Shown: positions 1 through 11,632, numbered from the stretch's first letter. The stretch: 64,000 bases of DNA from Alternaria dauci (GCF_042100115.1 NC_091275.1:1488001-1552000), one strand, 5' to 3'. Notes: generated by a model not told the origin, from the sequence alone. Program-made: numbers and translations.

Positions 1-53
1 CCAGCAGCAGTCTAGATGTCTCTGTCAACCACGGGTTTGAGCTAAACAAGACC

Positions 54-3002
54 ATGAGTGACGCATCACAATCGGCACTGGAGAAGAACCGACCAACATT
101 ATTACCGTCCGCGATGCCGGATAATGTACGCAACGGATCCCCCATGAAGAAGATGACTCTAGGACTGCGAAGGCCTTCTGAGAGCGACGATGATACAAAG
201 AGGTCATTCTTACCTGCCATGGCCTCAAATCGGACATCAAGAGCGTTGCAGACTGCTCAGGGCCCTAGTGCACGGTCAGGCTCGACAAGTCGGATCGCTG
301 GAAAGGTTCGCAAGAACTCTTTAAGCGAAGCTGCCGCTGAGATCAAGGAGGGTAATTGGCTGAAGTCCTCAAAGAAGACCAAAGCTGAGAAGGAGGCCCC
401 GAAGCCTTCGAAAAGATGGAACTTCTTTCAACGGGCCCATGCCGGACCACGCACAGTGACACCAGTTGTTCCTGCTGCTAGCCCTGCGAATCAAGCGACT
501 GCTTCTCGCTCCATTGCGCATTATGCTTTGATGGACCAGTCCGGCCTTGAGCTAGATGACATCGAGCAGCTTATGCAGGAGGTCGACGAAGGAACCGAGA
601 GCGCCCTCTCCGACGATGAACCGGGAAGGAGGGAGCGAATGCAGTCCATGCTGCTTCCGCCTAAAGCAGTGATGCCGTCCAACTCTGCAGCACCTGTTCG
701 CTCGGCTTCGCCCAAGGTCATTCTGCGCTCAGAGGCACAACTACAGCCAGAACCTCAACAAAGTAAATTGCGCATTGATACAAATCTCCGATCATTGTCC
801 CGAAATTCGGAGCGTTACTCACTGGCAGATCTAACTCCGGTCACGGATCTTTCTAGGCCCTCATCGCCCTTTGGTGAGCCATCGCCAGTTCGTGACGAAG
901 ATCCCGCCCGACCTCTAGAAGTAGCTGCTCCCTCGCAACCTGAGCCTGACTTTGTGCCCGAGGTACATGCTCAAGATGAGTTCGTACTTCCTCAGCATCT
1001 CCCATCACCTGGTCCACCGCCTATGAGCCCACCCCCTCGCCCAAGTCGCTTGGCTCAAGTTGGACGTATTCCTCAGGTCGTCTCAAGTCGTCGTCGCCAG
1101 CCACACCAACCGTCTTCGCAGTCATTCTCTCGACCCTTCGTATCGAACCAGCCTCGTCCAGCAGCTCCTCCCCGAACATCTTTTGACTCAATCGGCTCCG
1201 TTGTTGCCACTGCCGGTCCAGTCGAGCCATATCCTATTCTGCATGGCTTGAACGCCCTCAATCATGGGTCGGCTATAGCTACGATTAGTCCTATGGAGGA
1301 CGAAGCTAACCCTCGAAGCGAATTTTTCAAGTTCCCACCTCGCAAAGACTCTGAAGTATCCTACTCGAGTAGCTCAGGCATCTGGAGCTTTGCTCCCGCT
1401 ATTGGTACCGCTGTCGTGCCAAGTCCCAGCGCCCCGTTGTCTGAAGATGAGCTTTGGAACGAGTATGATGATCTTATCGATGAAGTACTCTCGCCTACCA
1501 CCTCTCGCACCAACGAAGACAAGAACAGCCTTCGCAGTCACCCGTCGCTCGAACCAATGCCCCTGCGACCTAAGGCACCCCGCAACGCTTCAGCATCGGA
1601 CAGCGACGATGAAGTCACAAACCCCTCGCTTCATCTTCGTCGCTCTCGCCTACTGGCTGTTCTACATTCCACGCAGTCTCCTACTTCGTCGATCTCTTTC
1701 TCAGAATTCATCTCAGACTATGGTGAGCGGAAAATTAGCGTTATTGACCCCGTCACTGGGAGGTTGAGCTTGCCTTCCAGTCCTCAGCTATCGACCGGTA
1801 CTGCTACGAAACGTTCAACTCGCTCCAGTTTACCCGCTTCGTTGTCGCAGAGCGCCCGACACTCCAAAGCAACTATCACGTCAAAGACGAGCAAGGACCG
1901 CGAGAGTGTTGCGACAAGCCGATACAGAGACACGCGCCTAATGGATATTGCCGAAAGTCAAAACGACGGACTTTTGTCTATGGCCAATCTTCGTTTCGGC
2001 GCCCTCATGACGAGCAAGTGGCTATCATTTGGTCGCGTCCTATTCAGCCCTGTGCACTTTGAGTTGAAAGACCCAAACGAGGATCGCGTACTCGTTATCG
2101 ATGGTCTTGGCAAAGACTGGTCGTATTACTGCGCACTCACTTACCCTGAGGCGACCGTGTACGATATGGGACCCGATCCATCAACAAGCATGTCATCCGA
2201 GGGTGCGTCTGAACCATGGTCAACACTGAAGAACCACCGCCATATCTGTCATCCCTCTCTCGGCAAAGCATTCCCGTTCCCCATGCACTTCTTCGCTTGC
2301 GTTGTGCTTCGCTTCCCAACCGCTCTTCCTTCATCAGAGCACCGCTTCATCTTGTCTGAAGCCAAGCGCGTTCTGAGACCTGGCGGCTTCCTTGAATTCA
2401 GTGTCCTTGACATGGACCTTGTCAACATGGGCAACCGTGCCCGTCGCGCTGTCCGCGGCCTGAAGATGAGAATGCAAGTAGCGGACGACAGCATATCGCT
2501 TCGAAACATCAGTGACGAGGTCATGGCCGGCATTGGACGTAAAGGCTTTGTCGACTGTAATCGCTGTGTTGTTGGCGTTCCAGTCGCTGGCAAGCTTCCT
2601 GGCATCGATGACGTCAAGCGTACAACCACGAAGAGGAAGGGCAGCACAGCAAGCTCTGCCAGCAACACAAACAAAACTATTCCTCTGCCCAAAGGACCAA
2701 AACCAGAAATGTCCTTCTCTGACCTTCTCAATGCCTCTGCGTCGTCCGATTCGAACGATACCGGCATCACCGATATGGTGGCACGTGTAGGTCGTTGGTG
2801 GTACTCACGCTGCTACGAGTCGCTTGTCCTCCCTGAAGCTGGCGAACCTGGTGCCGCAGCTTCCGGTGACCTCTTCGAGACCAGTATCTGGCGCGACGAA
2901 AGCCTCATCAACGAGTGCGAGAAGCGCGGGACGAGCTTCAAACTCCTCATTGGCTACGCGAAGAAGCCTGAGGTGGGTGTTCGACGAACCGTCAGCGTCT
3001 AA
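54..3002 (+). CDS. Serine-rich protein with C-terminal SAM-dependent methyltransferase domain
   Basis: Single open exon of 982 codons from the ATG at 54. Roughly the first 620 residues are low-complexity, rich in Ser, Pro and Arg, and probably disordered. A class I methyltransferase fold follows: a Rossmann start near residue 680 (RVLVIDGLGKDW) and the post-motif signature VLRPGGFLEFSVLD near 772, as in Methyltransf_11 proteins. A further basic, Ser/Thr-rich insert precedes the C-terminal segment that closes the domain. The substrate cannot be told from sequence. The frame is also open from 54 back to the window edge, so the protein may begin further upstream and this copy may be 5'-truncated. 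If translation does start at 54, a 9-codon upstream ORF (16-45) ends 8 nt before it. The family call is fairly secure; start and function are not. Confidence 0.85.
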   Translation: MSDASQSALEKNRPTLLPSAMPDNVRNGSPMKKMTLGLRRPSESDDDTKRSFLPAMASNRTSRALQTAQGPSARSGSTSRIAGKVRKNSLSEAAAEIKEGNWLKSSKKTKAEKEAPKPSKRWNFFQRAHAGPRTVTPVVPAASPANQATASRSIAHYALMDQSGLELDDIEQLMQEVDEGTESALSDDEPGRRERMQSMLLPPKAVMPSNSAAPVRSASPKVILRSEAQLQPEPQQSKLRIDTNLRSLSRNSERYSLADLTPVTDLSRPSSPFGEPSPVRDEDPARPLEVAAPSQPEPDFVPEVHAQDEFVLPQHLPSPGPPPMSPPPRPSRLAQVGRIPQVVSSRRRQPHQPSSQSFSRPFVSNQPRPAAPPRTSFDSIGSVVATAGPVEPYPILHGLNALNHGSAIATISPMEDEANPRSEFFKFPPRKDSEVSYSSSSGIWSFAPAIGTAVVPSPSAPLSEDELWNEYDDLIDEVLSPTTSRTNEDKNSLRSHPSLEPMPLRPKAPRNASASDSDDEVTNPSLHLRRSRLLAVLHSTQSPTSSISFSEFISDYGERKISVIDPVTGRLSLPSSPQLSTGTATKRSTRSSLPASLSQSARHSKATITSKTSKDRESVATSRYRDTRLMDIAESQNDGLLSMANLRFGALMTSKWLSFGRVLFSPVHFELKDPNEDRVLVIDGLGKDWSYYCALTYPEATVYDMGPDPSTSMSSEGASEPWSTLKNHRHICHPSLGKAFPFPMHFFACVVLRFPTALPSSEHRFILSEAKRVLRPGGFLEFSVLDMDLVNMGNRARRAVRGLKMRMQVADDSISLRNISDEVMAGIGRKGFVDCNRCVVGVPVAGKLPGIDDVKRTTTKRKGSTASSASNTNKTIPLPKGPKPEMSFSDLLNASASSDSNDTGITDMVARVGRWWYSRCYESLVLPEAGEPGAAASGDLFETSIWRDESLINECEKRGTSFKLLIGYAKKPEVGVRRTVSV

Positions 3003-3721
3003 ATGTCTTTTTCAATTCTCCCGAGCTGTGCTCTGATAGCTCAGTGGGCCATATCCTTCACTACTGCTCGTAATGGGTCTTTTTTTTTCTTCGGTTTCAC
3101 TGGCGTTCTGCTGCGTTCAAGCGTTTGATTTTCCCTTATACCCTCGTTCGATTCTTCTTTCACTCAACTGCATAGCAAATGGCGGCTTAGCATTACAACC
3201 ACTACACAGCATGGCGCAAGCCTGGAAGCATCATCACGATCACGACACGCACAAACTTCTATGTAATATCTTTTCTTGGACCTGGTTGATGAATGCTGGC
3301 ATTGGACAACACTTGGGACGGCTTGAAAGTGAAGGGTAGTTTGGTGGAAATAATACCCAGGGATGGCGATATGATACGAAGCGCTATGTAGATCCGAATC
3401 ACGGTCGTTGATCGATACGAAGAATGAACATTTTCATTTCAAAATCTCTGGGCGCGAACCATGGTAAATCAAGATGGCGAGAAAACTTACAGACCCTTTC
3501 CCACAGGCTCCATGCGCCAAGCGCACTAATCCCAACATCCACAAGCGTCTCGTACTAAAACCACTTCCACCAACCAATCACTTCCACCATCTTCAAGCAC
3601 CTCAGCGCTTTCACATCACCATTTATTCCCCTGCGAGCACTGTGCATTCGCCCAACCCTATATCACTATCCTTTTGAAAGAGTTGGAACATAGGCAAAAC
3701 AACCAGCAGCCACAAGCAAAG
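3003..3721. other. Intergenic, tandem genes
   Basis: This is the 3' flank of the methyltransferase gene and the leader of MED8. A T-rich tract lies near 3078-3091 and a C/A-rich, pyrimidine-biased leader runs from about 3540 to 3670. No gene, repeat or RNA was seen. Confidence 0.6.
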
Positions 3722-4964
3722 ATGAATCAAAACTTTCAGGGCGCGCCTGATCGAGAAGATATCAGGCTGTTGGATCAGCTTCGTAGTCAACTGATGCCGA
3801 TGATTAAGACTATGGAACGCTTGCAGACGGAAATGCAGTTTAAGATGAGCCGTGGAGAGGTTGTAGATTGGTAAGTGAGAGGCGGCAAGCGACGATGTTT
3901 GCGTTGAGGCGCGATTATGTTTGTCATGTTGGCTAGATACGAATTCCTTCGATATTCACAACGGTACTTCTGTCGATATCGTAGTATCTATGAGCATGCC
4001 TAAGATGCGCTGCTCTGACGGTCTTCCTATTTCGAAGGACACAAACTAAAGAGACGCTAGGCCACAAATCCATCGAACAACACAGCTGGTAACATCGTAC
4101 CTGAATTCGATACATCTTCTCATAAACGGAGGCTACCGTCACCAATCCAAACTCATCACCCAAAAACACCATGTGCCTTCAAAGGACGCCGCCGGTAACC
4201 CGGTGGTTGACAGCGCCGGCAACGCAGTCCTCGTCGAGCGCGATGTGCGCCGGAGAATGACCAGCATACAGGCCTTGCCCCCCAACACGTCCAAGTTCGA
4301 GGCTCTTCATCCGTTTCCTAACCCTTCATTTCCGATGAATGCTGGTGGCGGCATGGCGGCGGGCATGGCAGGGACCTTGCTACGAAAGAGGCTAGAGCCC
4401 ATGGAAGAGGGCTGGGTAGAAGAGCGTATCCACAAAGCATCAGAATGGTGCTTCGTACCTGAAGAATGGGGCATTGGTCCTCGGAAACCTGACACGGCAA
4501 CCGCGACGAAGCAAGACGCAGCCGAAGGCGAAGACGACGAAGACGAAGTTCCGGAGTCGGAGCGACTGGACTCTGAAGCTATACCTACTACACGTGTGAA
4601 GAACCTGCTCTCGGCAGACGAGATTGTCGATTTATGGAAACATGCGCACCAGGAGGTGTTTGATCAGAAGTATCTGAGGCGGAAATACCCAGCTAGTTAT
4701 CCCGACCCTGGTGCTCAGGACGCGGGTGAAGGCGAGGAAGAGGACGAAGAAGGCGATGAGGAAGAAGAGGAAGAGGAAGAGGAGTTTGAGGATGTCATGG
4801 ACACTTCTGGTGGGGCGGAGACGGCAGGGCAGGATGCTGTGAAAGTGAAGATGGTGAAGAAAAAGGTTGCGGTAGGAAAGTTGCCGGTACATGAGCCGGT
4901 AGAAGGTGTTCCCGTGCTTTCGCTTGGTTTCGCGCACAAGTTCTCAGAGATTGGTGAGGTATAG
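3722..4964 (+). CDS. MED8: Mediator of RNA polymerase II transcription subunit 8
   Basis: MED8 sits in the head module of Mediator, bridging gene-specific activators to RNA polymerase II in the nucleus. Two exons, 3722-3870 and 4061-4964, give 350 aa. The 190-nt intron (GTAAGT donor, CTAG acceptor) rejoins a Trp codon, giving DW/PQIHRTTQLV, the usual helical run of fungal Med8. Support for the family: an N-terminal helix with REDIRLLDQLRSQL, the block LLRKRLEPMEEGWVEE near residues 155-170, and the following WCFVPEEWG. The C-terminal third carries a highly acidic Glu/Asp run (about 4730-4795) and ends in basic and hydrophobic sequence. Start: the first ATG in frame; open frame upstream of it has no ATG. 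It is convergent with NTM1, with stop codons 144 bp apart. Confidence 0.85.
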
Positions 4965-5108
4965 ACGAGGGTTGGAGCAGGTTTGATATCATACGACCGA
5001 GGTTTGCGCAAGCATTTTAATTGAGTCGATTCGTCTAAAGTCTTATGGGGTATCATAGTTCCTGCGCCTGACACCCTAACTCACTAACAGCAGGACTTGC
5101 CTATGCAC

Positions 5109-5891
5109 CTACTCGGGTCTGAGCGCGTACATCCTAACGGGGAATAGTTCTCTGGGCATTCCTCTCTGTTGCTCCGTTGCTACAATCTTCAGCCCCGCCT
5201 CCTGGAACAAGGCTCTGAACTTTTGGTCTGACCGCGTGACGCTCGAGTCCTCATCGTCGTAGATGTCCTTGTGGTGGATGTCGGTAGACATGTTCTCCTT
5301 GACTATGACCCAGCTCTTGCTTGTCGCACTGCCTTCTGACGCCTTTTTCAAGCCGTCGCTACAACGGCGTAGATAGACAACGAGTTGGGCGTCGGTCAAG
5401 TGTCCCACACACCACTGGTTCCAAATCACGTCGTACGCGCCAGGCTTAGGTATCCAGTCCTGCAGCCCTAGGTTTATGACGTCGCCCACCTGGCCTTTTC
5501 CATCCTTGCCCTCTCCGTCACCAGCGTATTCTCCGTTTCCGAGGCTTTGCACCAGCTCGTCTGTGAACTTCTTGACCGGCTCTACAATGTCCACCCTCTT
5601 ACTCACACCCAGCAGCAGGCCCTTTGTTATGCGTCCGATGCCTGCGCCACAGTCTGCTACGCGTTCCAGAGGCGACAGGGGCTCTTTGGAGGCCTGCGAT
5701 CTGCCACGGCGCAATTTGGTCAGGAAGTTGGACGAGCCCTGCAGGTCGATGCGCGAGGTTTGAGGAAAGCCGCCCAGCATGCCATTGACGTCTGGGGACA
5801 CGCCGTTCCAGTATTCGAGCGAGTGGGCAACGTCTATCGAGGCATCGGGGCGTTCGGCGTCGGGGGTAGCAAGGGGCGATTCTTCGGTCAT
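5109..5891 (-). CDS. NTM1: Protein alpha-N-terminal methyltransferase (NTM1/Tae1 family)
   Basis: Intronless gene of 260 aa. The family methylates the alpha-amino group of proteins starting X-Pro-Lys after Met removal, ribosomal proteins among them. Seen here: the AdoMet loop RVADCGAGIGRITKGLLL near residues 77-95, an acidic VDIVEP after beta-2, the block WIPKPGAYDVIWNQWCVGHLTD (near 145-165) which is diagnostic for NTM1 (NQWCxGHLTD), and the end PRELFPVRMYALRP. An N-terminal acidic leader precedes EYWNGVSPDVNGMLGGF, the substrate-side element of the family. Length matches fungal orthologues. It is transcribed divergently from the aldehyde dehydrogenase gene across about 600 bp. Confidence 0.92.
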   Translation of the reverse strand: MTEESPLATPDAERPDASIDVAHSLEYWNGVSPDVNGMLGGFPQTSRIDLQGSSNFLTKLRRGRSQASKEPLSPLERVADCGAGIGRITKGLLLGVSKRVDIVEPVKKFTDELVQSLGNGEYAGDGEGKDGKGQVGDVINLGLQDWIPKPGAYDVIWNQWCVGHLTDAQLVVYLRRCSDGLKKASEGSATSKSWVIVKENMSTDIHHKDIYDDEDSSVTRSDQKFRALFQEAGLKIVATEQQRGMPRELFPVRMYALRPE

Positions 5892-6494
5892 GGCCGTTGT
5901 GGGGTCTCAAAGGGTGAGAGGGGGGTTTTGGAGAGAATCTGCGCGCAAAGTGTGAGCAAGTGTGGCTTGTCCGGTGTCTCGCGACATTGTGTGACGAACT
6001 TTCTCTTGGGCTGGTGTGTGGCAGCGGAACACGTCAATTTGCGCAGTGCGGGAACAGGAAATTGTCTAATGGGCGGCGCATCGAGCTTCTCGTCGTGGTG
6101 GGGTAGCTATTATCCATCGTACAGGGCTGATTGCAGCCGACGGTTGACGCAGATGCGTCGCGACTATGCGCTGCGTAGCGCCTGCTCACATGACAGGGCC
6201 TGCCCCTCAACTCTCCGCCATGGGAAAAGCATCTCGCGCCTCTAGTCTTGCTCGATCGATGAGTAATTCAAAGGGCCGCGATGCCCTCGATAGGCGTGTA
6301 CGAGGTGGAGTTGCAGCAGTCGGAACAGGCAGTTGCATGCGGATAAGCTAGCTGGCTATGGGCATTTGGCGGGCACACGCGGGGTCCACACACACTATCA
6401 GTGGAAGCTACCACTGTCCCCGCGGTCGTCATCACCATCTTACATATCTGCCGCAGCCTATACATAGCTAGCTGTCTCCTCGCCGGCCAAGGAG
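5892..6494. promoter_or_regulatory. Divergent promoter region NTM1 / aldehyde dehydrogenase
   Basis: About 600 bp shared by two divergent genes. Open frames here are short and look non-coding. No clear TATA box or CCAAT pair at usable distance was identified. Confidence 0.5.
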
Positions 6495-8336
6495 ATGTCC
6501 TGTCTCTTCTCCCGCCTCACACGCGCTTCACTTCGCCCCAAACCATCGCTTTCCTTCCAACCCTCAATACCCAGACCTCTTACAAGTAGTTACCGTCCTT
6601 TGTGGAGATACTACAGCACCGAAAGCAACATGTCTGACCTCTTCGTTGAGCTCACTGCGCCCAACGGTCGCAAGTACCAGCAGCCAAGAGGTCTTTTCAT
6701 CAACAATGAATTCGTCAAGTCAAAGTCGGGTGAAACCATCACTTCCATAAACCCGAGGCAAGTCTGATATTCCTTTCTTGCTAGTTGCAACTGACACCTC
6801 GTAGTGATGAGAGCGAGATCACATCTGTATATGCAGCTGGTCCCGAGGATGTCGACGACGCCGTGGCAGCTGCTCGGAAAGCGTTCAAGAACCCAGATTG
6901 GCGAGATATGGACACTAATGCGCGGGCTGACCTTCTCTACAAGTTTGCCCAGTTGATTGAGGAACACAAGGAAACGCTAGCGACAATTGAAACCTGGGAC
7001 AACGGCAAGCCGTACTCCGTCTCACTGAACGACGACCTTGGCGAGGTTGTCGGCACTATCAAGTACTACGCAGGATACGCCAACAAGATTCACGGCACAG
7101 TCATTGACACCTCGCCTGCCAAGCTGGCGTACACAGTCCGTGAGCCACTTGGTGTCTGTGGCCAGATCATTCCGTACGTAACCATCCACGTCGAACATGT
7201 GCCCTGCTGATTACGGCCAGATGGAACTTTCCTCTTGCAATGGCGGCCTGGAAGCTGGGACCTGCTCTCTGCACTGGCAACACAGTAGTCTTGAAGGCTG
7301 CCGAGCAAACACCCCTTTCTATTCTGTATCTCGGAAACTTGGTCAAGGAAGCTGGCTTCCCTCCTGGTGTTGTCAACATCATCAACGGTGAAGGCAGGAA
7401 GGCTGGCGCCGCCTTGGCCCAGCATCTCGACGTCGACAAGATTGCCTTTACCGGGTCCACGGCTACAGGAAAGGAGATTATGAAGATGGCAGCTGTCAAT
7501 ATGAAGAACATTACCCTTGAAACAGGCGGTAAATCGCCACTAGTAGTGTTTGACGACGCAGACCTTGATCAAGCAGTCAAATGGAGTCACGTTGGCATCA
7601 TGTAGGTCATTTCCGGAGTTTTGTCATGTTTTGACAAGCTAAGCTGACGCCGCAAAGGTACAACCAAGGCCAGGTTTGCACGGCAACATCACGAATCCTT
7701 GTGCAAGAAGGCATCTACGACAAATTCATTGAAGCTTTCAAGGAGCACGTCAAGACGACTTCTGTGGTTGGCGACCCCTTCAAAGACGACACGTTCCAGG
7801 GACCTCAGGTTACCAAGACGCAGTTCGAGCGCGTTCTGTCTTACATTGAGTCTGGCAAGTCAGAGGGCGCCACTCTTGTAGCCGGCGGAGAGGCATACAA
7901 GAACGTTGGCGGCAAGGGCTTCTTCGTCTCGCCTACCATCTTTACTAATGTCAAGGACAACATGAAGATCTACCGCGAAGAAGTGTTTGGTCCGTTTGTC
8001 GTCATCAGCTCGTTCAAGGAGGAAGACGAGGCGATTGAGCGTGCAAACGACACGACATACGGCCTCGGCGCAGCAGTCTTCACCGAGAACATCACCAAGG
8101 CTCATCGTGTTGCTAGGCGAATTGAAGCGGGCATGGTCTGGATCAACTCAAGCAACGATTCTGACATCCGCATCCCATTCGGAGGTGTGAAGCAGTCTGG
8201 TATCGGCCGAGAGCTGGGAGAGGCTGGACTCGAGGCATACACCAACAAGAAGGTACGTTGCACTAACAGGGAGACGCTCGGGGCCGGCTAACATGATGAC
8301 TAGGCCATCCATGTCAATCTAGGAAACAAGCTATAG
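6495..8336 (+). CDS. NAD(P)-dependent aldehyde dehydrogenase, probably mitochondrial
   Basis: Oxidises aldehydes to acids (acetaldehyde and related substrates in this family). Five exons: 6495-6757, 6805-7173, 7221-7601, 7658-8252, 8304-8336; 546 aa. The first intron has a GC-AG border (AG/GCAAGT), which is required to keep frame into [11 protein letters not shown]. Catalytic Glu lies in LETGGKSP (about residue 310) and the nucleophile Cys in GQVCTATS (about 345); the coenzyme loop is [10 protein letters not shown]. The first 45 residues are rich in Arg, Ser and aromatic residues, without acid, as in a mitochondrial presequence. A second in-frame ATG at 6630 (MSDLFVEL) would give a cytosolic form. 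The last exon codes only 10 residues ([10 protein letters not shown]). Family certain; substrate and location inferred. Confidence 0.95.
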
Positions 8337-9905
8337 TGGACATGTACTGTATACTACGCGGCGATAAGCTGGCAGTGACAGTCTTCAAGTCTGTGGCCAG
8401 GTGCGCTATGTATAGAGTCTTGCAAGGACACCGAACCAGGTCACATGGGTACCCAAGATATCCGCCCTTGGCGCCACGGCTTGGGGTGTTGACGTGCTGA
8501 AGAAAGTGGGGAAGACACCAATTGACATGAATGCAAATGTCGGTGAAAAGTATCTGTCGCGAAGCCATGGCTCTGGTGACACGTGTGAGGTTCTGCAGGT
8601 ACGCGCTCGGTACCCCTTGGGCAGCGAGAGAAAATGTCGCAAGGGCGGAACACGTGAAGTGAGGTCGGGCGCATGTGCAAGCAGTGTAGTCGCGCGTAGC
8701 AGCGGAGCCAGAATGCTTGCGTAAGCTCTGGAATCTGACTAGCGGACAGCAGGGCTCCGAGGAGCGTTGGAGGTGCAAGTTTATTTATTCCCACAGCTTG
8801 GGCGAACTGCTGAGAGTGGGCCCCATGATGTCGTTCGTGGGGTCAGAGTGAGCGGTTCGCTGAACAAAGAATTGGCATTTTGCAGGTGGCTCGATGGGCA
8901 CGTGGAGGTGTGCAGCGGCGCGTGTAGGCTGTCCACGGCAGCATCTGTGATGTGTCGCTCAGGATGTGGTCGGATGTACCGAAAAGAGGCGGTTCGCTTT
9001 GGGTGCCCGGTCGTCATCCTTGTCCTTATCTTGGCGGCCTGGTCTCCCCAACTTCGCTACTGTCTGCGGCGCACTCTCTCCACCGCATCTGCCCCTCTCA
9101 CGACACTCAGTCGAGCTGTCCCCTTGTTGTTGTTGTAGTAGCCACCATCTCCTCGCTGTGCAGCTCTCTGCACTGCTTCGATTTTGCGCTTGTCTGGGCT
9201 TCTGTTAGTTTGCCCTCGTTGATGCGCTAGTGGTGCTTCCAACGCTGCTATTCACCGGTCCGCAGAGCCCGAAGGACGCCAGCTTGCCCACCGCCGTCAC
9301 AGCCCATGCCCTGGCTCCAACTAAGGTTTGCGGCTGGCATTGCAACTAAATCCCCGCTCTGCTTACGTAGAGGCTGATATCATTGCTGTTACTACCATCA
9401 CCACTACCATCACCACCACGACGACATCCAGGCGCATGAGCACAGCCACAGCCCGCACATCGTGAGCCTGCCCGGCCCGCCCACTGCCCACTGCCCACTG
9501 CCCGCATACCATCGACCCTGGCGCGCACGCTGGAAGACGATCGCTCCCCCGTCGCCTCGCCCAGCCTCGCCTGCCAGTCTCTGAGGCAGACAACGACAGC
9601 GCCGACGGAGGCACACTTCCTTGCTTTTCTCGCTCGCCTCTACCGACCGCCCTAACGCTCTCCCTGCGCGCGTGGCCCGCCTACCTTTTCTACACATCGC
9701 CCGAGAGCGTGTCTGCACTTGGCATCGTCGCTTCTCACCATCTCCGGAAGGAACCAAGGGCACCATCGGCACGTCCTCCACATACCAGCAAACACCGCCG
9801 CTGTCGCTTTCCCAGTTGATGAGACCACACACAACGGTCCTCTTCCAAAACATACACACACATACTAGACGTCTACCCACGCTCGCTTAGTCCACCGTCG
9901 CCAAC
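8337..9905. other. Long intergenic region and probable 5' leader of the Ppz gene
   Basis: About 1.57 kb without a supported gene. It contains a C/A/T-rich trinucleotide stretch at about 9391-9420 (ACC/CAT/CAC units) and a perfect threefold CCCACTG tandem repeat at 9480-9500. The last 300 bp are pyrimidine-rich, as expected for a long leader. Open frames on either strand have low-complexity composition and no homology I recognise. Confidence 0.5.
9480..9500. repeat. Short tandem repeat (CCCACTG)x3
   Basis: Three exact 7-bp units in the presumed leader of the Ppz phosphatase gene. Read directly from the sequence; no function implied. Confidence 0.8.
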
Positions 9906-11632
9906 ATGGGTAACCAGCAATCGAGCGGCAAGGACAAGAAGGGCGACAAGGGCGGTGCTGACGGCGTGCCTCTCGGTCGCGAGTACTACCGCTCCTTTGA
10001 GAGATCCGATACCAAAGACTCTACGCGCTCAATACGCAACTCGCTACGGAACAAGATACCAGGCACCGGCAAATCCGACAGCCCGCGCAATTCGGTCGCT
10101 GGCCTCAACGATGCCAACGGCAAGGCTGACAAGTCAGATGCAGCTTCCACCAAGTCGAGAGGATCGCGGCGGGGCTCCGTTGCCTCAGCTTCAGCAACCG
10201 TGCCACCAGAGGCATCCCCAGTCGTTGCTGATAAGGTCGATCAAGACCAAGACGACAACGAACCGCAAGCGCCGCCCTCACCTGTCCACGGCGCGACTCT
10301 CGGAACAGGACATGAAGGCGTGAGCAAGGCTCAGCAAACTGGTGAAGTCGATCACGTCTCTGACGTGCCTCCGACAGGAGCAGCACAACCTTTGGCCTCT
10401 GCTCAGCCGGGAGAGTCGATTCTGCAGAGAAAAGACCAGCCGATACCCAGACTCCCAGAGCCTCCGGCGCCCACTGACGGCTCGGGTTCTCCCATGGAGC
10501 TCACCGCGCTCAAGACCATGGACCTCGACGACATGATCCAGCGACTCTTGGACGCAGCTTATGCCGGAAAGGTCACAAAGACTGTCAGCCTAAAGAATGC
10601 TGAGATATTCGCAATCTGCTCGGCCGCTCGAGAGGTCTTTCTCAGCCAGCCCGCACTGCTTGAGCTCGCTCCACCTGTCAAGATCGTTGGCGACATCCAC
10701 GGACAGTACACTGATTTGATCCGCATGTTTGAGATGTGCGGATTCCCACCAAACTCCAACTACCTATTCCTAGGTGACTACGTAGATCGCGGCAAGCAAA
10801 GCCTGGAAACCATCCTACTCCTACTCTGCTACAAGCTCAAGTTCCCCGAGAACTTTTTCCTCCTACGCGGCAACCACGAATGCGCCAATGTCACACGTGT
10901 ATATGGTTTCTACGATGAATGCAAGAGGAGATGCAACATTAAAGTCTGGAAGGCCTTTGTGGACACATTCAACACACTCCCTATCGCGGCTATTGTTGCG
11001 CAGAAGATCTTTTGCGTGCACGGTGGATTGTCACCAAGTTTGTCACACATGGACGACATCAGGCAAATTGCGCGACCCACCGATGTGCCCGATTATGGCT
11101 TATTGAACGATCTGCTGTGGAGTGATCCTGCAGACATGGAGAACGACTGGGAGTCCAATGAAAGAGGCGTCAGCTATTGCTTCGGAAAGAAGGTCATCAT
11201 GGAGTTCCTGGCAAGACACGACTTTGACCTTGTTTGCAGAGCTCACATGGTGGTAGAGGATGGTTATGAGTTTTTTACTGATCGTGTCTTGGTCACCGTA
11301 TTCTCAGCACCAAATGTAGGCACTACTGAAGTTCTCACGGTTGCTTCACGCTAACACTGCTTAGTACTGCGGCGAATTCGATAACTGGGGTGCTGTCATG
11401 TCAGTCTCGGGAGAACTACTTTGCAGTTTCGAGCTTCTTAAACCTCTCGACTCGAGCGCGCTCAAGAGCCATATAAAGAAGAGCAGGAACAAGCGTCAAA
11501 GCATGCTCAACTCACCAGTACGTATCGCAACTGAGCTTACTGAATTTTTGTTTGATTCAGGGCTCCCTATTGTATCTATAGCAGTACTGACTTGGCTTGT
11601 AGCCCGCACACTACGCACCTCAAAGTTACTAA
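9906..11632 (+). CDS. PPZ1: Ser/Thr protein phosphatase PPZ (PP1-related, N-myristoylated)
   Basis: Ppz phosphatases are fungus-specific PP1 relatives that act at the plasma membrane in cation homeostasis and cell integrity (family knowledge). Three exons: 9906-11315, 11365-11517 and 11603-11632; 530 aa. The product starts MGNQQSS, a good N-myristoylation site, followed by a Ser/Arg-rich disordered region of about 195 residues, then the PPP domain: GDIHGQ (near 261), GDYVDRG, RGNHE, CVHGGL and the 12-13 loop sequence SAPNYCGEFDN, created by the first intron junction. The final exon has only nine codons plus stop and gives [10 protein letters not shown]. The strong GTAAGT-like donor and family-like tail support it, but see the downstream ORF for an alternative. 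Context: followed within 64 bp by an open frame on the same strand. Confidence 0.93.

Noticed and set aside
2249..2770. 173-codon minus-strand frame inside the methyltransferase gene
   Set aside because: It is a shadow frame opposite a well-supported methyltransferase domain.
9363..9880. Minus-strand frames in the PPZ leader
   Set aside because: They consist of translations of simple repeats and low-complexity sequence (Val/Met/Gly runs).
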